Of a DNA stretch of 64,000 nucleotides, positions 17,898-27,114 are shown piece after piece. Origin of the DNA: JAZKBN01 sp040388605 (lineage in GTDB: Bacteria; Bacteroidota; Bacteroidia; Cytophagales; Flexibacteraceae); assembly GCA_040388605.1 (NCBI GenBank), contig JAZKBN010000030.1, positions 54,864 through 118,863 on the forward strand, in the 5' to 3' direction. The notes under the pieces are model-generated. The model did no database searches. It worked only from the letters and a program-made list of their open reading frames with translations, and was not told where the DNA came from. Position 1 is the first letter of the stretch. Every line of letters starts with the position of its first letter. The translations under genes were made by a program, and so were the position numbers.

Positions 17898-18395
17898 ATG
17901 CATTCATCTAACATCACGCTTCTTTTCCTTATTCCCGCAGCATCAATCCTTATAGGAATTGTACAGGTTTTGCGCGGAATGTACGGCGTCGCAAACAATG
18001 TGCTGTTCAGAAGCGGCTTTACGCTGTTCCTCTTTGCCTTCGTAAGCGCGTTTTTCTGCTCCTTACTCGTAAAGAGCAACAACATCAGGTCTGATATTTC
18101 AATGGGCTCTGAACTCGATATTGTATTCCTGGTAAGTGTTTATGCATTGGCTTTCGTTTCAGGAGCCGGCTTCCTGTACCTTTATTATACCAGCTTTTTG
18201 CCACCTCTGTTTACAAGGTCAGCTTTGTTTTTTGGCATGCTGGCACTGTCTACCTTGTCTATTACAACTTACAAAAAGGTTTATAAGCCCTCAGCGGTTA
18301 CTAACCGCCCGGGTCAAAAATTTAAGGAAGTGGAAGAGCCGGCATCAAAACCATCGGCTAATAACAAGCTTGCGCCATCAATAGGTACACTTTAA
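17898..18395 (+). CDS. Uncharacterised integral membrane protein
   Basis: 165 residues with four predicted transmembrane helices (about 7-27, 40-60, 75-97, 103-122) and a polar, probably cytoplasmic tail of some 40 residues rich in Lys, Pro and Ser. I recognise no family. It is transcribed alone and converges on the MazG-like gene. Confidence 0.7.
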   Translation: MHSSNITLLFLIPAASILIGIVQVLRGMYGVANNVLFRSGFTLFLFAFVSAFFCSLLVKSNNIRSDISMGSELDIVFLVSVYALAFVSGAGFLYLYYTSFLPPLFTRSALFFGMLALSTLSITTYKKVYKPSAVTNRPGQKFKEVEEPASKPSANNKLAPSIGTL

Positions 18396-18425
18396 GAACA
18401 GAACTTTAAATTGTTCCTGCATTAG

Positions 18426-18806
18426 CTATATACCCTTTTCGGGATTGTTTTGCAGCTTAGGATTTTCCTTATGCCTTTCGGCATCACGATTAATTTTTTT
18501 ATCGAGGTTCGCTTTAAGGGCCTCTGTCATATTTACCCCGGTTTGGTTGGCAAGGCATAATAACACAAACATTACATCGGCAAGCTCATCGGCAAGATTA
18601 CCTGCACTTTTGCCTTTTCTTAAGCTTTGTTCCCCATATTCTCTTGCTATTATACGCGCCACCTCTCCCACTTCTTCAGTAAGTATGGCCATATTGGTGA
18701 GCTCACTGAAATAGCGGACACCATAAGTTTTAATGTAGTCGTCAATAAGGTTTTGAGCGTCAGCAATAGTAATTTCGTTTTGATTTGAATTTTGGGTTGA
18801 GTGCAT
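18426..18806 (-). CDS. MazG-like nucleotide pyrophosphohydrolase
   Basis: 126 residues, a single all-alpha NTP pyrophosphohydrolase domain. The metal-binding motif is visible as E-E-V-G-E (residues 44-48) and E-L-A-D (74-77), followed by the hydrophobic V-M-F-V-L-L-C-L-A helix. Enzymes of this short MazG/YpjD type hydrolyse canonical or damaged (d)NTPs to monophosphates. The N-terminal 12 and the C-terminal 18 residues look disordered. Stand-alone gene. Confidence 0.88.
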   Translation of the reverse strand: MHSTQNSNQNEITIADAQNLIDDYIKTYGVRYFSELTNMAILTEEVGEVARIIAREYGEQSLRKGKSAGNLADELADVMFVLLCLANQTGVNMTEALKANLDKKINRDAERHKENPKLQNNPEKGI

Positions 18807-18874
18807 TATGCTTAGTTTACTTTAAAATTTGAGTTCGGTTGTTGAAGACAAGTTGAAATTGGAATTCATAGGTT

Positions 18875-19399
18875 TTATTCAGTTNNNNNNNNNNTTGGGT
18901 AAGTTCTTACAGTATAATAAGGATATACTGTAGACAGTAGAGACACTTCAACATATAGATATCCATTCTTTTTTAATTCAAAGCCTTCCTTCGTTTTCAA
19001 TTCTTCATCATAGTCACTGTACTGCTGTTTTATCTGCGCTTCAAACTGCAAATTAAATAGCTTAGAATTATCAGACAGCTTATAAATGAAATCTATTGAT
19101 TCAACAGTATGGGATTTAAGTTTGTGTATTTGATCTTCATTCAACACATCACCATATACACCATAGTTGTCATCCTCAAGTATTAATAGGGCCTCTTTAA
19201 ACAAGCTGTCCTGGTACTCTAAAACAAATCCTCCATACTGTTCATAATGCACTTTTTTTACTTTCTCTATTTCCTGAATTGTAGTTTGTTTTATCTCTTC
19301 TCCATTGGGTAACCGGAACTTTAAGTTCTTATTGCGGTTACAGCTCAGCAAAAGTAAAACAGGCAATAAAAATATAACATGCAGACCGGCGATTTTCAT
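18875..19399 (-). CDS. Putative lipoprotein, 3' end obscured by an assembly gap
   Basis: About 170 residues. The N-terminus is a lipoprotein signal peptide with lipobox L-L-S-C (Cys20), so the protein is probably membrane-anchored in the periplasm or at the outer membrane. The rest is charged and lacks features I recognise. A ten-N run at 18885-18894 precedes the apparent stop. Since its true length is unknown, the C-terminus could end in any of three frames within about 70 bases; the coordinates given are those of the literal sequence. Confidence 0.6.
   Translation of the reverse strand: MKIAGLHVIFLLPVLLLLSCNRNKNLKFRLPNGEEIKQTTIQEIEKVKKVHYEQYGGFVLEYQDSLFKEALLILEDDNYGVYGDVLNEDQIHKLKSHTVESIDFIYKLSDNSKLFNLQFEAQIKQQYSDYDEELKTKEGFELKKNGYLYVEVSLLSTVYPYYTVRTYPXXXXTE
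18885..18894. other. Assembly gap of ten N
   Basis: Placeholder gap inside the 3' end of the lipoprotein gene. Confidence 0.99.
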
Positions 19400-19480
19400 T
19401 TACGGCATTGTATTAGGGTTGCTGTACACTTTAAATTTAATATCATACACATTGCTTACTCTGTTTTAAGTCTGAATATA

Positions 19481-19522
19481 AGCAAAAACATCCGCCCTTT
19501 TTCAAAGGCGGATGTTTTTGCT
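19481..19522 (-). terminator. Strong terminator after the FecR-like gene
   Basis: Perfect 16-bp stem (19481-19496 with 19507-19522), ten-base loop, and A/T runs of five on both sides. It lies 48 bases past the stop of the minus-strand FecR-like gene. Confidence 0.85.
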
Positions 19523-19569
19523 TTATCTTTAAAAATGATCCTGATACGTAAAGCAAACAGGGCAAATTA

Positions 19570-20541
19570 TTAGTTATGTTCTTTTTTCTGTCCGTTGTTA
19601 GCCGAAGGATTTTCGAGCAAGCCAACTTTTACAAGGAAATTACGATAGATGTCGCGGTAATCAGTAACATCAGGCTCAAGCTCAACAGCTTCCTGGTAAG
19701 CGTTAAGCGCATCAAGGAACAGCCCGTTTTGCTCGTAGAAGTAAGCCTGGGCTACTTTACCTATGCTTGAATTGCTTTCCGGACCGGTGGTCATAGCTGT
19801 CAGGTCTTTAGAAATTGAAGCTGCTTCAGTAGAAGGCAGGAATTTCAAAGCGCATTGGTCGCTGATGGTTTGTTTTTTACCTTTAACTGCCACACGCACA
19901 AGACACATTTTTTCGCTTTTCAGGCGTGGGAATTTGCTGAAATCAATGGTAATGTTTGTGTCAGGTGTTTCTTTGCTGAAAATAGTTTCATCGTAAAGAT
20001 CGCTTACGGTGAAAATATACATGTTACCTGCACCCGGAGACTTCATCCAGTGAATGGTATTGTTAGCAGAAAACAGAACTGCAGTAGGAGGTATAAGCGG
20101 CTTAACAGCAGATGCATTTTTACCTGCACGCATAACCGCCCCTGTTACAGCCATAAACTGCTGGTGGTTTTTCTTAAGGTCTTTGTCGCCGTCTTTGGTA
20201 ATTTCTTCCAATACGTAATTGGCGTAGCGCTGAGATACCGAGCCCGTAGCTGCTGCAGTAGCTTTGCTGTCCAAATCGCTGACGGAATAGGTTCCGGGCT
20301 TTTTGATGGTCATTGTCTGACCTGACTTGTGAATAAGGCCTATGTAACCGTTGCTTTGAATTTGCAGGGTTTCATTTTTGTAGAGGCGCTTACCTTTCGC
20401 AACGGCGCTCTTTGCGTCGGCGGCATTTGGTTTAGAGGTCACCACGTCTCCGCGTGTGGCCGCTACCTGGAACACAGCATCCTGCGCTTTCGCAGTAAGG
20501 CTTGTGAGTATAATGGCGGTTGTTATAAAAAAAGTACGCAT
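19570..20541 (-). CDS. Secreted FecR-like domain protein
   Basis: 323 residues from the ATG at 20541, chosen because it starts a clean signal peptide (cleavage after A-K-A near residue 19); an upstream frame to 20619 would bury it. Residues of about 20-100 resemble the FecR-type periplasmic sensor domain (G-D-V-V-T-S, then a G-Y-I-G-L-I-H-K-S-G strand and an I-K-K-P-G-T-Y turn). The C-terminal part (about 255-310) resembles one or two TPR-like helices (Y-F-Y-E-Q-N-G-L-F-L-D-A-L-N-A-Y). It follows the CHASE2 gene by 58 bases, so the two likely form one envelope unit. No sigma factor or kinase is adjacent. Confidence 0.7.
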   Translation of the reverse strand: MRTFFITTAIILTSLTAKAQDAVFQVAATRGDVVTSKPNAADAKSAVAKGKRLYKNETLQIQSNGYIGLIHKSGQTMTIKKPGTYSVSDLDSKATAAATGSVSQRYANYVLEEITKDGDKDLKKNHQQFMAVTGAVMRAGKNASAVKPLIPPTAVLFSANNTIHWMKSPGAGNMYIFTVSDLYDETIFSKETPDTNITIDFSKFPRLKSEKMCLVRVAVKGKKQTISDQCALKFLPSTEAASISKDLTAMTTGPESNSSIGKVAQAYFYEQNGLFLDALNAYQEAVELEPDVTDYRDIYRNFLVKVGLLENPSANNGQKKEHN

Positions 20542-20599
20542 ATTAATTAAAGGAATTAAATGTTGATGGGCGAACTTAACCGGAAAGTGCATTTTCGTA

Positions 20600-21850
20600 T
20601 CAGGAGGTAAAGTTATCATTTCTTTCTTTCATTCCAAACAAATTTCTTGTGAGGGTTGTGTAAACTTCCAGCAAATCGCCGGAGAGCAGGAGAGCTGCAA
20701 GCCCGACCGTCAGGTCAAGCTTATAGTGGAACTTATCGAATACAATTACAATAACAAAAATCAATACAATTGATTCTGCGAATTGTATGCTTTTTGTAAT
20801 TAAATCGTACCATTGTGACTTGTAAAGATGCACATACATGAAGTATGTCATATTCAGAAGGCAAATGAGTACGCCGGTAATTATTGCCATGAAATCAGGC
20901 ATCTCATCAATGAAATTCTGTTCGAGAATCATTGATATAACGTTGGCATGAATAACCACCCCATACATATCAGGGTAAGCTTTGCCGGCATAAACCGGGT
21001 TCATTGGGGTAAAGAACTTATCAACGGCAGACTTATCTGCACCGCTGATGTCTCCGCCCATGAAGCCCATGAGCACTGTTTTACCCCTGAAGGTAGCCAG
21101 GGCTTCTTCCGGGGCCATGTCATAAACATCTGCCACATCAAGCACAAGGTAATCATCCTGCCTGCGGGTATAGTTTATTACTTCGGTGGCGTTGTTCCTG
21201 GCGATGAACTTTGCCGTTTTGTTTTTGTCGAGCCTTTGCGAAATCAGCACCGGGAATGAAAGCAGGCTGCTGTCTCCGAATTTCTCCTGCGGGGTAATAT
21301 CGCGGGAGGTCATGGGCTTATTGGCATCGTTCTCGGTAATGAGGTTGGCGTATGCGGTTGTGGCATATTGCCTGAAGGCCGGTATGGGGTTAAACACCGT
21401 ATCACAGGCGTTTGTTTCGGGGCTGAAATGCAGTTTATTAACCAAAACAAGCTGCTTTACCCTGCTGAAAGCATCTGCAAGCAGGCTGTCTTTATCTTTA
21501 AATGCCCTTGCACGTGATTCGGCCCTGAACTCGGCATCTATTCCTATAAGGAACGGCTGCCCGGCGTTAATGTTGTTAACCATTTGCGCCAATACATCAT
21601 TGGGCTGCCAGCCAATATTTACCAAAACAATGTTGGTATCTATGGCTACACTGCTTAACTGTATGCCCTCACTGTCGGTTTTCCCGTCTCTCAGCTTGCC
21701 GGCAAGGTCTGTAACCTCTATATCTGAAAGGGCGTCGGAAAGCGGATTCAGGAACTCGAAAGTGGCAGGTAAGACCCTAATGAGCGCCATAAAGACAAAC
21801 ACGAATAGGGTGCACGCAAATGAATGCAGAAGCAGGTTTTTACGGTTCAT
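20600..21850 (-). CDS. CHASE2-domain membrane protein without an output domain
   Basis: 416 residues. One N-terminal transmembrane helix (about 10-29) is followed by an extracytoplasmic CHASE2 sensor domain (about 40-320), recognisable by G-K-T-V-L-M-G-F-M-G and by P-D-M-Y-G-V-V-I-H-A-N-V-I-S-M-I-L near its end. Two or three helices then close the domain (about 325-400). In most CHASE2 proteins a kinase, cyclase or phosphatase follows; here the protein ends about 20 residues after the last helix. The signal must pass to another protein, and the FecR-like protein 58 bases downstream is the obvious partner candidate. The ligand is unknown. Confidence 0.85.
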   Translation of the reverse strand: MNRKNLLLHSFACTLFVFVFMALIRVLPATFEFLNPLSDALSDIEVTDLAGKLRDGKTDSEGIQLSSVAIDTNIVLVNIGWQPNDVLAQMVNNINAGQPFLIGIDAEFRAESRARAFKDKDSLLADAFSRVKQLVLVNKLHFSPETNACDTVFNPIPAFRQYATTAYANLITENDANKPMTSRDITPQEKFGDSSLLSFPVLISQRLDKNKTAKFIARNNATEVINYTRRQDDYLVLDVADVYDMAPEEALATFRGKTVLMGFMGGDISGADKSAVDKFFTPMNPVYAGKAYPDMYGVVIHANVISMILEQNFIDEMPDFMAIITGVLICLLNMTYFMYVHLYKSQWYDLITKSIQFAESIVLIFVIVIVFDKFHYKLDLTVGLAALLLSGDLLEVYTTLTRNLFGMKERNDNFTS

Positions 21851-21948
21851 ATTGCCTGTTGGCGAGCCGCAAACCGGTTGGCTTACGGGAATATATACGT
21901 TTTAAATGAAAAAGGTAATCAGCTTAAACTTAGCAGTTAATATGTTTC

Positions 21949-24120
21949 TTAAAGAAAATCGTCGAAATACCTTGTAATGGTGCGCATAAGGTGTAGCCTG
22001 TCTTTTCCGCGCACATTGTGTTCATGCCCGGGGTAAATAAAGTAGTCGAGCAGCTTGCCTTCATCCACGCACTTTTTAACAAAGCGCTGGCTGTGCTGCC
22101 AAACCACCACATCATCTGCAGTACCATGAATCATCATTAAACGGCCGCTGAGATCTTTTACATGGTTCATCAGGTTGGCATCTGAATAGCCAACAGGGTT
22201 TTCCTGCGGTGTATCCATATAGCGTTCCGTGTACATGACTTCGTAAAGGCCCCAATCAGTAACCGGGCCGCCTGCAACGCCGGCCCTGAATGCTTTGGGA
22301 TAACGCGTCATCATGGTGGTTGTCATAAAGCCGCCAAAGCTCCAGCCATGAATGCCTACGCGGTTTGAATCAACATAGGGCCTGCCTTTCAGCCACTTAA
22401 GCCCGCGCATTTGATCTTCGGCCTCAATTGTTCCCAACTTTCGGAAGGTTGCATTTTCAAAATCACGGCCCCTGTTATCGCTGCCGCGGGAATCTATTGT
22501 AAATACAATGTATCCTTTTTGAGCCATGTAATTCATCCAAAGGTTTGCGCCGCCAAGCCTGCTGTTGCTCACCAGCTGCACGTGCGGGCCTGCATATAAA
22601 TACACCAGTACCGGGTATTTTTTAATAGGGTTAAAATCAGGGGGTGTTATAATGCGGGCATTCAGATCATATCCGTCGGTTTGAACGGTAAGCAATTCCG
22701 TTTTAGGCATTGCATATTCTGCCAGTGGTTCTGATGCCGTAAATAAGGTTCGTACTGTTGGTTTGCCGTCGGTACGGTTAAGAATTACCTGGCCGGCAAC
22801 GGTTATTGAGCTCAGGAAATCGAGCATATACTTTCCGCTTGGGCTTGGTTTAAAGGTATGCGTGCCTTCTGCCGGGGTCAGCAATAATGCTTTATTTGAT
22901 TTCAGGTTATGAATAAATGCTTTCCGGCTGAGCGCCTTATTAACGGCAACGGTATAAAATACGTTTTCGCCTTTAGGGTCAGAGCCGTGGAAATCAGTTA
23001 TATCTTCACGCAGTGCGGTAAGCTGTTTTAACAGTGTGCCGTCAGTATCGTAGAGATATAGGTTGTTAAAACCGTCGCGGCGACTTTGCCAGATAAACTT
23101 TGAAGGTTTTACAGCTCCGCCTTTAACAGATGCCGCGGGTTCAGATAAAAATTCAGGGGTATGGGTAGGTTCCACAAATTTATCGTCTTTTTCCTCGAAC
23201 AGCGTTTTAATGAAAGCACCTGATTGAGCATCATAACTATTCATTTTCATGTGATTTTGTCCGCGGTTCAGAACGGCTGTTAAAATCAGCTTTTCATCGG
23301 GGCTCCAGGCAATATTAGTAAGGTATTGCTCGGCAGGCTCACCGGTCTGAATCCATGTGGTTTTTTCAGTTTCGAGGTTGTACACACCAAGAGTAACATG
23401 GTGGCTTTTTCCACCGGCCATGGGGTATTTAACGGCTTTTTCGTGAGCGGGTTCAGTACTTATATCAACAAGCGGGTAATCGGTTACCATACTTTCATCC
23501 ATTCGGTAAAAAGCTAATTTGGTGCCTTTTGGCGACCAGAATGTGCCTTTATGGATACCGAATTCGCTGCGGTGTACTGTTTTTCCGCTTACAATTCCCG
23601 GGTTACTTTCTGAAGTAACCGCTTTTACTGCACCACCCGCCCTGGCAATAAACAGGTTGTTGTCTTTTGTAAAGGCAATGGCGGTTCCATTGGCATTTAC
23701 GTCTTCGTTTTCAGCATCTTTACCGAGATCGGCAGCTTCAACAGCTTTTTTACTCCTCAGCCCGTAATGCATTAGTTTTCCCTTGGCTGTCCAAACAAAT
23801 GCGGTATCGTTTACCCATTGCAAGAGGGGCAGCTTTTTTATGTTCCCGGGGAAATCGGCTGCCTTGGCAAGGGTGTCTATCACAGTTTTGTCAGGTGTGC
23901 CGCTTAGCAAATAATCTGTGCCTTTAATTTCTTCCACATAAATAAACCTGTCGGTTTTGGGCAACCATTGTAATTGCTTCAGCTGAACAGGATTTAACTT
24001 AGTATTCAGAACGGCATCTTCAAGACTGAGCTTTTTTTGCTGAGCTAAACCTGAAAATGATATGCCAAAGCAAAGGGCCGAAAGAACAAGGCCGATATGC
24101 AGATTCCTGGTCAATTGCAT
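21949..24120 (-). CDS. S9B family prolyl peptidase (dipeptidyl peptidase IV-like)
   Basis: 723 residues with signal peptide (cleavage near residue 26), so periplasmic or outer-membrane associated. An eight-bladed DPP4-type beta-propeller (about 60-480) precedes the alpha/beta-hydrolase domain. The catalytic triad is Ser594 in G-W-S-F-G-G, Asp669 in H-G-T-A-D-D, and His701 in P-G-H-E-H-N. The enzyme removes N-terminal Xaa-Pro dipeptides, or tripeptides in the PTP-A variant. A glutamate pair that distinguishes the two could not be placed with certainty, so either is possible. It probably feeds peptide uptake. Stand-alone gene, separated from the upstream membrane protein by two hairpins. Confidence 0.9.
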   Translation of the reverse strand: MQLTRNLHIGLVLSALCFGISFSGLAQQKKLSLEDAVLNTKLNPVQLKQLQWLPKTDRFIYVEEIKGTDYLLSGTPDKTVIDTLAKAADFPGNIKKLPLLQWVNDTAFVWTAKGKLMHYGLRSKKAVEAADLGKDAENEDVNANGTAIAFTKDNNLFIARAGGAVKAVTSESNPGIVSGKTVHRSEFGIHKGTFWSPKGTKLAFYRMDESMVTDYPLVDISTEPAHEKAVKYPMAGGKSHHVTLGVYNLETEKTTWIQTGEPAEQYLTNIAWSPDEKLILTAVLNRGQNHMKMNSYDAQSGAFIKTLFEEKDDKFVEPTHTPEFLSEPAASVKGGAVKPSKFIWQSRRDGFNNLYLYDTDGTLLKQLTALREDITDFHGSDPKGENVFYTVAVNKALSRKAFIHNLKSNKALLLTPAEGTHTFKPSPSGKYMLDFLSSITVAGQVILNRTDGKPTVRTLFTASEPLAEYAMPKTELLTVQTDGYDLNARIITPPDFNPIKKYPVLVYLYAGPHVQLVSNSRLGGANLWMNYMAQKGYIVFTIDSRGSDNRGRDFENATFRKLGTIEAEDQMRGLKWLKGRPYVDSNRVGIHGWSFGGFMTTTMMTRYPKAFRAGVAGGPVTDWGLYEVMYTERYMDTPQENPVGYSDANLMNHVKDLSGRLMMIHGTADDVVVWQHSQRFVKKCVDEGKLLDYFIYPGHEHNVRGKDRLHLMRTITRYFDDFL

Positions 24121-24172
24121 TCCTATAAATTTTAGAGTGATAATACCCTCTGCTGCTTATAGCTTTAAGGGC

Positions 24173-24230
24173 GGGCTGTTTAAAACAAACAGCCCCGGTA
24201 TTTAGCTGTAAATATAGCGCATACCGGGGC
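24173..24230 (-). terminator. Two overlapping hairpins, terminator region
   Basis: One hairpin has arms 24192-24201 and 24221-24230 (GCCCCGGTAT/ATACCGGGGC). The other has arms 24173-24181 and 24187-24195 (GGGCTGTTT/AAACAGCCC). They share 24192-24195, so both cannot be fully formed at once. On the minus strand the GC-rich stem comes 20 bases after the stop of the upstream membrane protein gene and is followed by TGTTTGTTTT. Confidence 0.65.
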
Positions 24231-24249
24231 TGAAAACTGAATTCAGATT

Positions 24250-25137
24250 TTACAGTACATCTTTAAATGTGATTCCGAATTCCAAAATTATGCGGTAGCC
24301 AATTACAACAATGGCACATAAAATTATATATGGCCAGCCCAGGTTAACCTGGTCTTTACTCTTACTTAAAGTTACCCGCATATTTACCGCGCTGAAGCTG
24401 AGCGTTGGCAGCAGAATGGGCACCATCATTATCATAATGAGCATATTGGCTGAAAACTGCTTCGGGTATTGAATAAGAAACATCAGCAGGCTTGAAACGA
24501 ACCAGGGTATAACAGCGGCAAACAATACATATAACGGCCTGTTATTAAACCCGTTCTCTATTAGGGTTTGCGATGGCGAGGTTGCAAGAAATGCCCTTGT
24601 CATGGCAAAACCCAATAAAATGAGCACAAGAAGCGAAAAGCCCGCTGCGCCATATTGAATTGCCTGCCCAGCATAAGCCCACTTGAAAGCATTGCCTACG
24701 CCCCTGCCTGTAATTATTCCTGTTATTACATTTCCGAAAGAAAACAGGAGTCCATGAATAAAACCCCAGGTAAGGAGCAGCTTAACAAAGCCGCGGCGCT
24801 TACGGTAATATGCTATATAGAAGTACCTGCAAATAATGGCTGCAAAAAAGCAGACAAGGGGGCCCATAGCATAGGTATAAACAACCCTGGTTTTACTCCA
24901 CTCATATCTTCCTACAGAAATGTCGGTGCCATAGTACATGAGCTTTGCGCTAAGATCATTGTTATAGGCGGTTATGCTGGTAGTGAGGTGGTACAGCACA
25001 AAGAAAAAAATAAAGCTTATTATGTATATAACTGTGCTGTTAACAGCAATTAGTATAAGCTTTTCATAAGTACCCTGGGTGCCTGAATTATAATCTTCAC
25101 TTGATGTGAACTTGATTTGCTGAGAATTAGAGGTCAT
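24250..25137 (-). CDS. Uncharacterised polytopic membrane protein
   Basis: 295 residues with six or seven transmembrane segments (about 25-50, 88-106, 115-140, 158-180, 200-222, 228-250, 268-286). The N-terminal 20 residues are polar. I recognise no catalytic or transport motif. It lies between ldcA and the DPP4-like gene, all on the minus strand, but spacers of 128 bases or more argue against one tight operon. Confidence 0.7.
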   Translation of the reverse strand: MTSNSQQIKFTSSEDYNSGTQGTYEKLILIAVNSTVIYIISFIFFFVLYHLTTSITAYNNDLSAKLMYYGTDISVGRYEWSKTRVVYTYAMGPLVCFFAAIICRYFYIAYYRKRRGFVKLLLTWGFIHGLLFSFGNVITGIITGRGVGNAFKWAYAGQAIQYGAAGFSLLVLILLGFAMTRAFLATSPSQTLIENGFNNRPLYVLFAAVIPWFVSSLLMFLIQYPKQFSANMLIMIMMVPILLPTLSFSAVNMRVTLSKSKDQVNLGWPYIILCAIVVIGYRIILEFGITFKDVL

Positions 25138-25265
25138 AGGTGATTGAATTGTGCATAGTGTATTGTATGTGCAAGGTTAAAGGAACCTTTGCAGCAATAA
25201 TACAAAAAAACACCCGTGAATTATATTACAAAGCAATAAATTATAAACGTAACTGTAAGCAGGGC

Positions 25266-26198
25266 TTATCTTGCTATCTCAATTACATTATGGGCCAAAT
25301 CTTTTGGCAGGAGGCTGCAGGCATAATCTGAAATATTTAAATTATATACCTGGCCTACTATCAGGGGCAGATTTTCCGGGGCATGCCCGGCCGGAAAATG
25401 TTGCAAAAGCGGGATTTTGACCAAATCGGCATACTCTTTTAAAATTTCTTCCATTGTTTTGCCGAATCCGATGCCTGCATTATGCATTCTATAGAAGTCG
25501 CCCGCAATTATTCCCTTAACTGCGCTTAACCTGCCTGTGCGGTACAGCTGCATAAGCATCCTGTCGGCATGGTAAATCTCTTCTTCCAGGTCTTCAATGA
25601 ACAATATACATTCAGCGTAATCAGGTTCGGTTTTAGTGCCAATGGTATTACAGAGCATAGTCAGGTTACCGCCCATCAGTTTGCCTGAGCATATACCCGG
25701 CCTGTTGTGTTTGTTCGGCCTCAGGGTGAAACCGCTCGGGTTTCCGCTTATTGACTTGAGCATCAGTGAGGCAGAGGGCTCCGAAATATGCGTGCCTAAA
25801 TTTTTTCCCATGGGCCCGTGCAGGCTTTGTATGCCGTTTTTATACAGCATGCAGAGCAGGGCAGTAATATCGCTATAGCCTATTACCCATTTTGGTTTGG
25901 TGTTGAAAATATCAAGGTTCAGGCTGTCGATATAGCGGGTAAGGCCGTAACCGCCGCGGGCGCATAAAACAGCTTTTGCAGCCGGGTGGTTTAAAGCCCA
26001 TTGCAAATCAAATAAGCGTTCAGCATCGGTGCCTGCAAAGCGACCGTGTATGCTTGATAAATGTTGGCCCTTTTCAACTTTGAAGCCCGCATCTGCTAAA
26101 TACTTTACACAGGCCTTCATATCTGCGGCATCAGGAATACCGGCAGGGGCAACCAGGCAAATGGTATCGCCGGGCAGGAGCTTTGCGGGTGCAATCAT
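25266..26198 (-). CDS. ldcA: Muramoyltetrapeptide carboxypeptidase (LD-carboxypeptidase, S66)
   Basis: 310 residues. It removes the terminal D-alanine from muropeptide tetrapeptides in the cytoplasm during peptidoglycan recycling. Family signatures are V-A-P-A-G near the start, A-R-G-G-Y-G (80-85), the nucleophile Ser109 in G-Y-S-D-I-T, a glutamate in F-I-E-D-L-E-E-E, and the catalytic histidine in F-P-A-G-H-A-P-E. Length and motif order are standard. The gene stands alone. Confidence 0.93.
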   Translation of the reverse strand: MIAPAKLLPGDTICLVAPAGIPDAADMKACVKYLADAGFKVEKGQHLSSIHGRFAGTDAERLFDLQWALNHPAAKAVLCARGGYGLTRYIDSLNLDIFNTKPKWVIGYSDITALLCMLYKNGIQSLHGPMGKNLGTHISEPSASLMLKSISGNPSGFTLRPNKHNRPGICSGKLMGGNLTMLCNTIGTKTEPDYAECILFIEDLEEEIYHADRMLMQLYRTGRLSAVKGIIAGDFYRMHNAGIGFGKTMEEILKEYADLVKIPLLQHFPAGHAPENLPLIVGQVYNLNISDYACSLLPKDLAHNVIEIAR

Positions 26199-26235
26199 TT
26201 TTTAGAGGCTGTTTTAATAAGTGAGCAATCTGTGG

Positions 26236-26243
26236 CAAAGCTA
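26236..26243 (-). promoter_or_regulatory. Candidate -7 element for ldcA
   Basis: Reads TAGCTTTG on the minus strand, a match to TAnnTTTG, 37 bases before the ldcA start. No clear -33 element. Confidence 0.35.
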
Positions 26244-26260
26244 AATACTGCAAATGCAAA

Positions 26261-26301
26261 AACGGCGATAACTGTGATTTGCATCATGCAGCTTCGCCGT
26301 T
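26261..26301 (-). terminator. Terminator after the outer-membrane barrel gene
   Basis: Eight-base-pair stem AACGGCGA/TCGCCGTT around a 25-base loop that can itself fold (GCAT/ATGC). On the minus strand five T follow. It lies 28 bases after the stop at 26329. Confidence 0.55.
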
Positions 26302-26328
26302 CAGAGCTAAGTTTCTTCCTCGACCGGA

Positions 26329-27114
26329 TTAAAAAATATAGCCGAAGGAAGGGGTAAGGTAAGCATTGAATTGCGTACCGTTATCGTTACTGTAGAATTG
26401 CGCGCCAAGGCCAATATTGGCAGTCAGGTGCCTGGGTACTAAAATCCATTGGTAACCGCCGCCTATGCCGTAACGGAAAGAGCTTGGCTTTATGAATTTT
26501 TCAACATTGTTCACATCCTTGAATTTCGGCACTTCGCCGTAAGCGGCAAAGGGGCGGGTTGTGCCGTCCTGGAAATACATATCGCCAATGTTGAATTGCG
26601 CCATTGCATACCAACCTTTAGGCGCTTTTGTAAAATAGTATTTACCGGCAAACTCAAGCATCCATTGGTTGCCGTAAGTAGGGTTATCGCTGTCGCGCTG
26701 GTAAGATACCTCGGTAGAGCCAACACGGTAGTAAAAATTAACACCTAAACTAATGTGTTCGCCAATTGGGCGTTCAGCTTCAATACCTAAAGAGCTCCAG
26801 TACAGGGCAGGAACCAATTTGAAGTTCAAGCCTGAACCCCTGTATTCTTCTTCCTGGAGAGATTTCCTGATTTTTCTTTTTTTCTTCTTGGCGGTTGTAG
26901 TTGTTGTAACCGCAGGAGCAGGGGTTGCATTCTCACCGGGCGCTGCAGTTGCAGGCTGCGCCGTGGCAGCAGCGCTGCCTTTTTTGCTTTTTCCGGGTTT
27001 TACAAAGTGCTTATCAGCTTTATGTTTTTTGCCGGACGGTGCCTGGGCATTAGCAGAAACGCTGCAGGCAAAAATTGTAATTGCGAAAAGAAGCCGGGAT
27101 AGAGTTAATTTCAT
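26329..27114 (-). CDS. Outer-membrane beta-barrel protein with a basic, low-complexity N-terminal segment
   Basis: 261 residues. A signal peptide ends near residue 24 (A-N-A-Q). Residues 25-85 are rich in Lys, Ala, Pro and Thr, including an A-K-K-K-K-R-K run, and are probably disordered. Residues 90-261 show alternating hydrophobic and polar strands with aromatic girdle residues and end in G-Y-I-F, the terminal-Phe pattern of outer-membrane barrels of about eight strands. Related barrels are of the DUF3575 or OmpA-like type. The lysine-rich periplasmic segment might bind peptidoglycan or another anionic polymer; that is inference. Confidence 0.75.
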   Translation of the reverse strand: MKLTLSRLLFAITIFACSVSANAQAPSGKKHKADKHFVKPGKSKKGSAAATAQPATAAPGENATPAPAVTTTTTAKKKKRKIRKSLQEEEYRGSGLNFKLVPALYWSSLGIEAERPIGEHISLGVNFYYRVGSTEVSYQRDSDNPTYGNQWMLEFAGKYYFTKAPKGWYAMAQFNIGDMYFQDGTTRPFAAYGEVPKFKDVNNVEKFIKPSSFRYGIGGGYQWILVPRHLTANIGLGAQFYSNDNGTQFNAYLTPSFGYIF

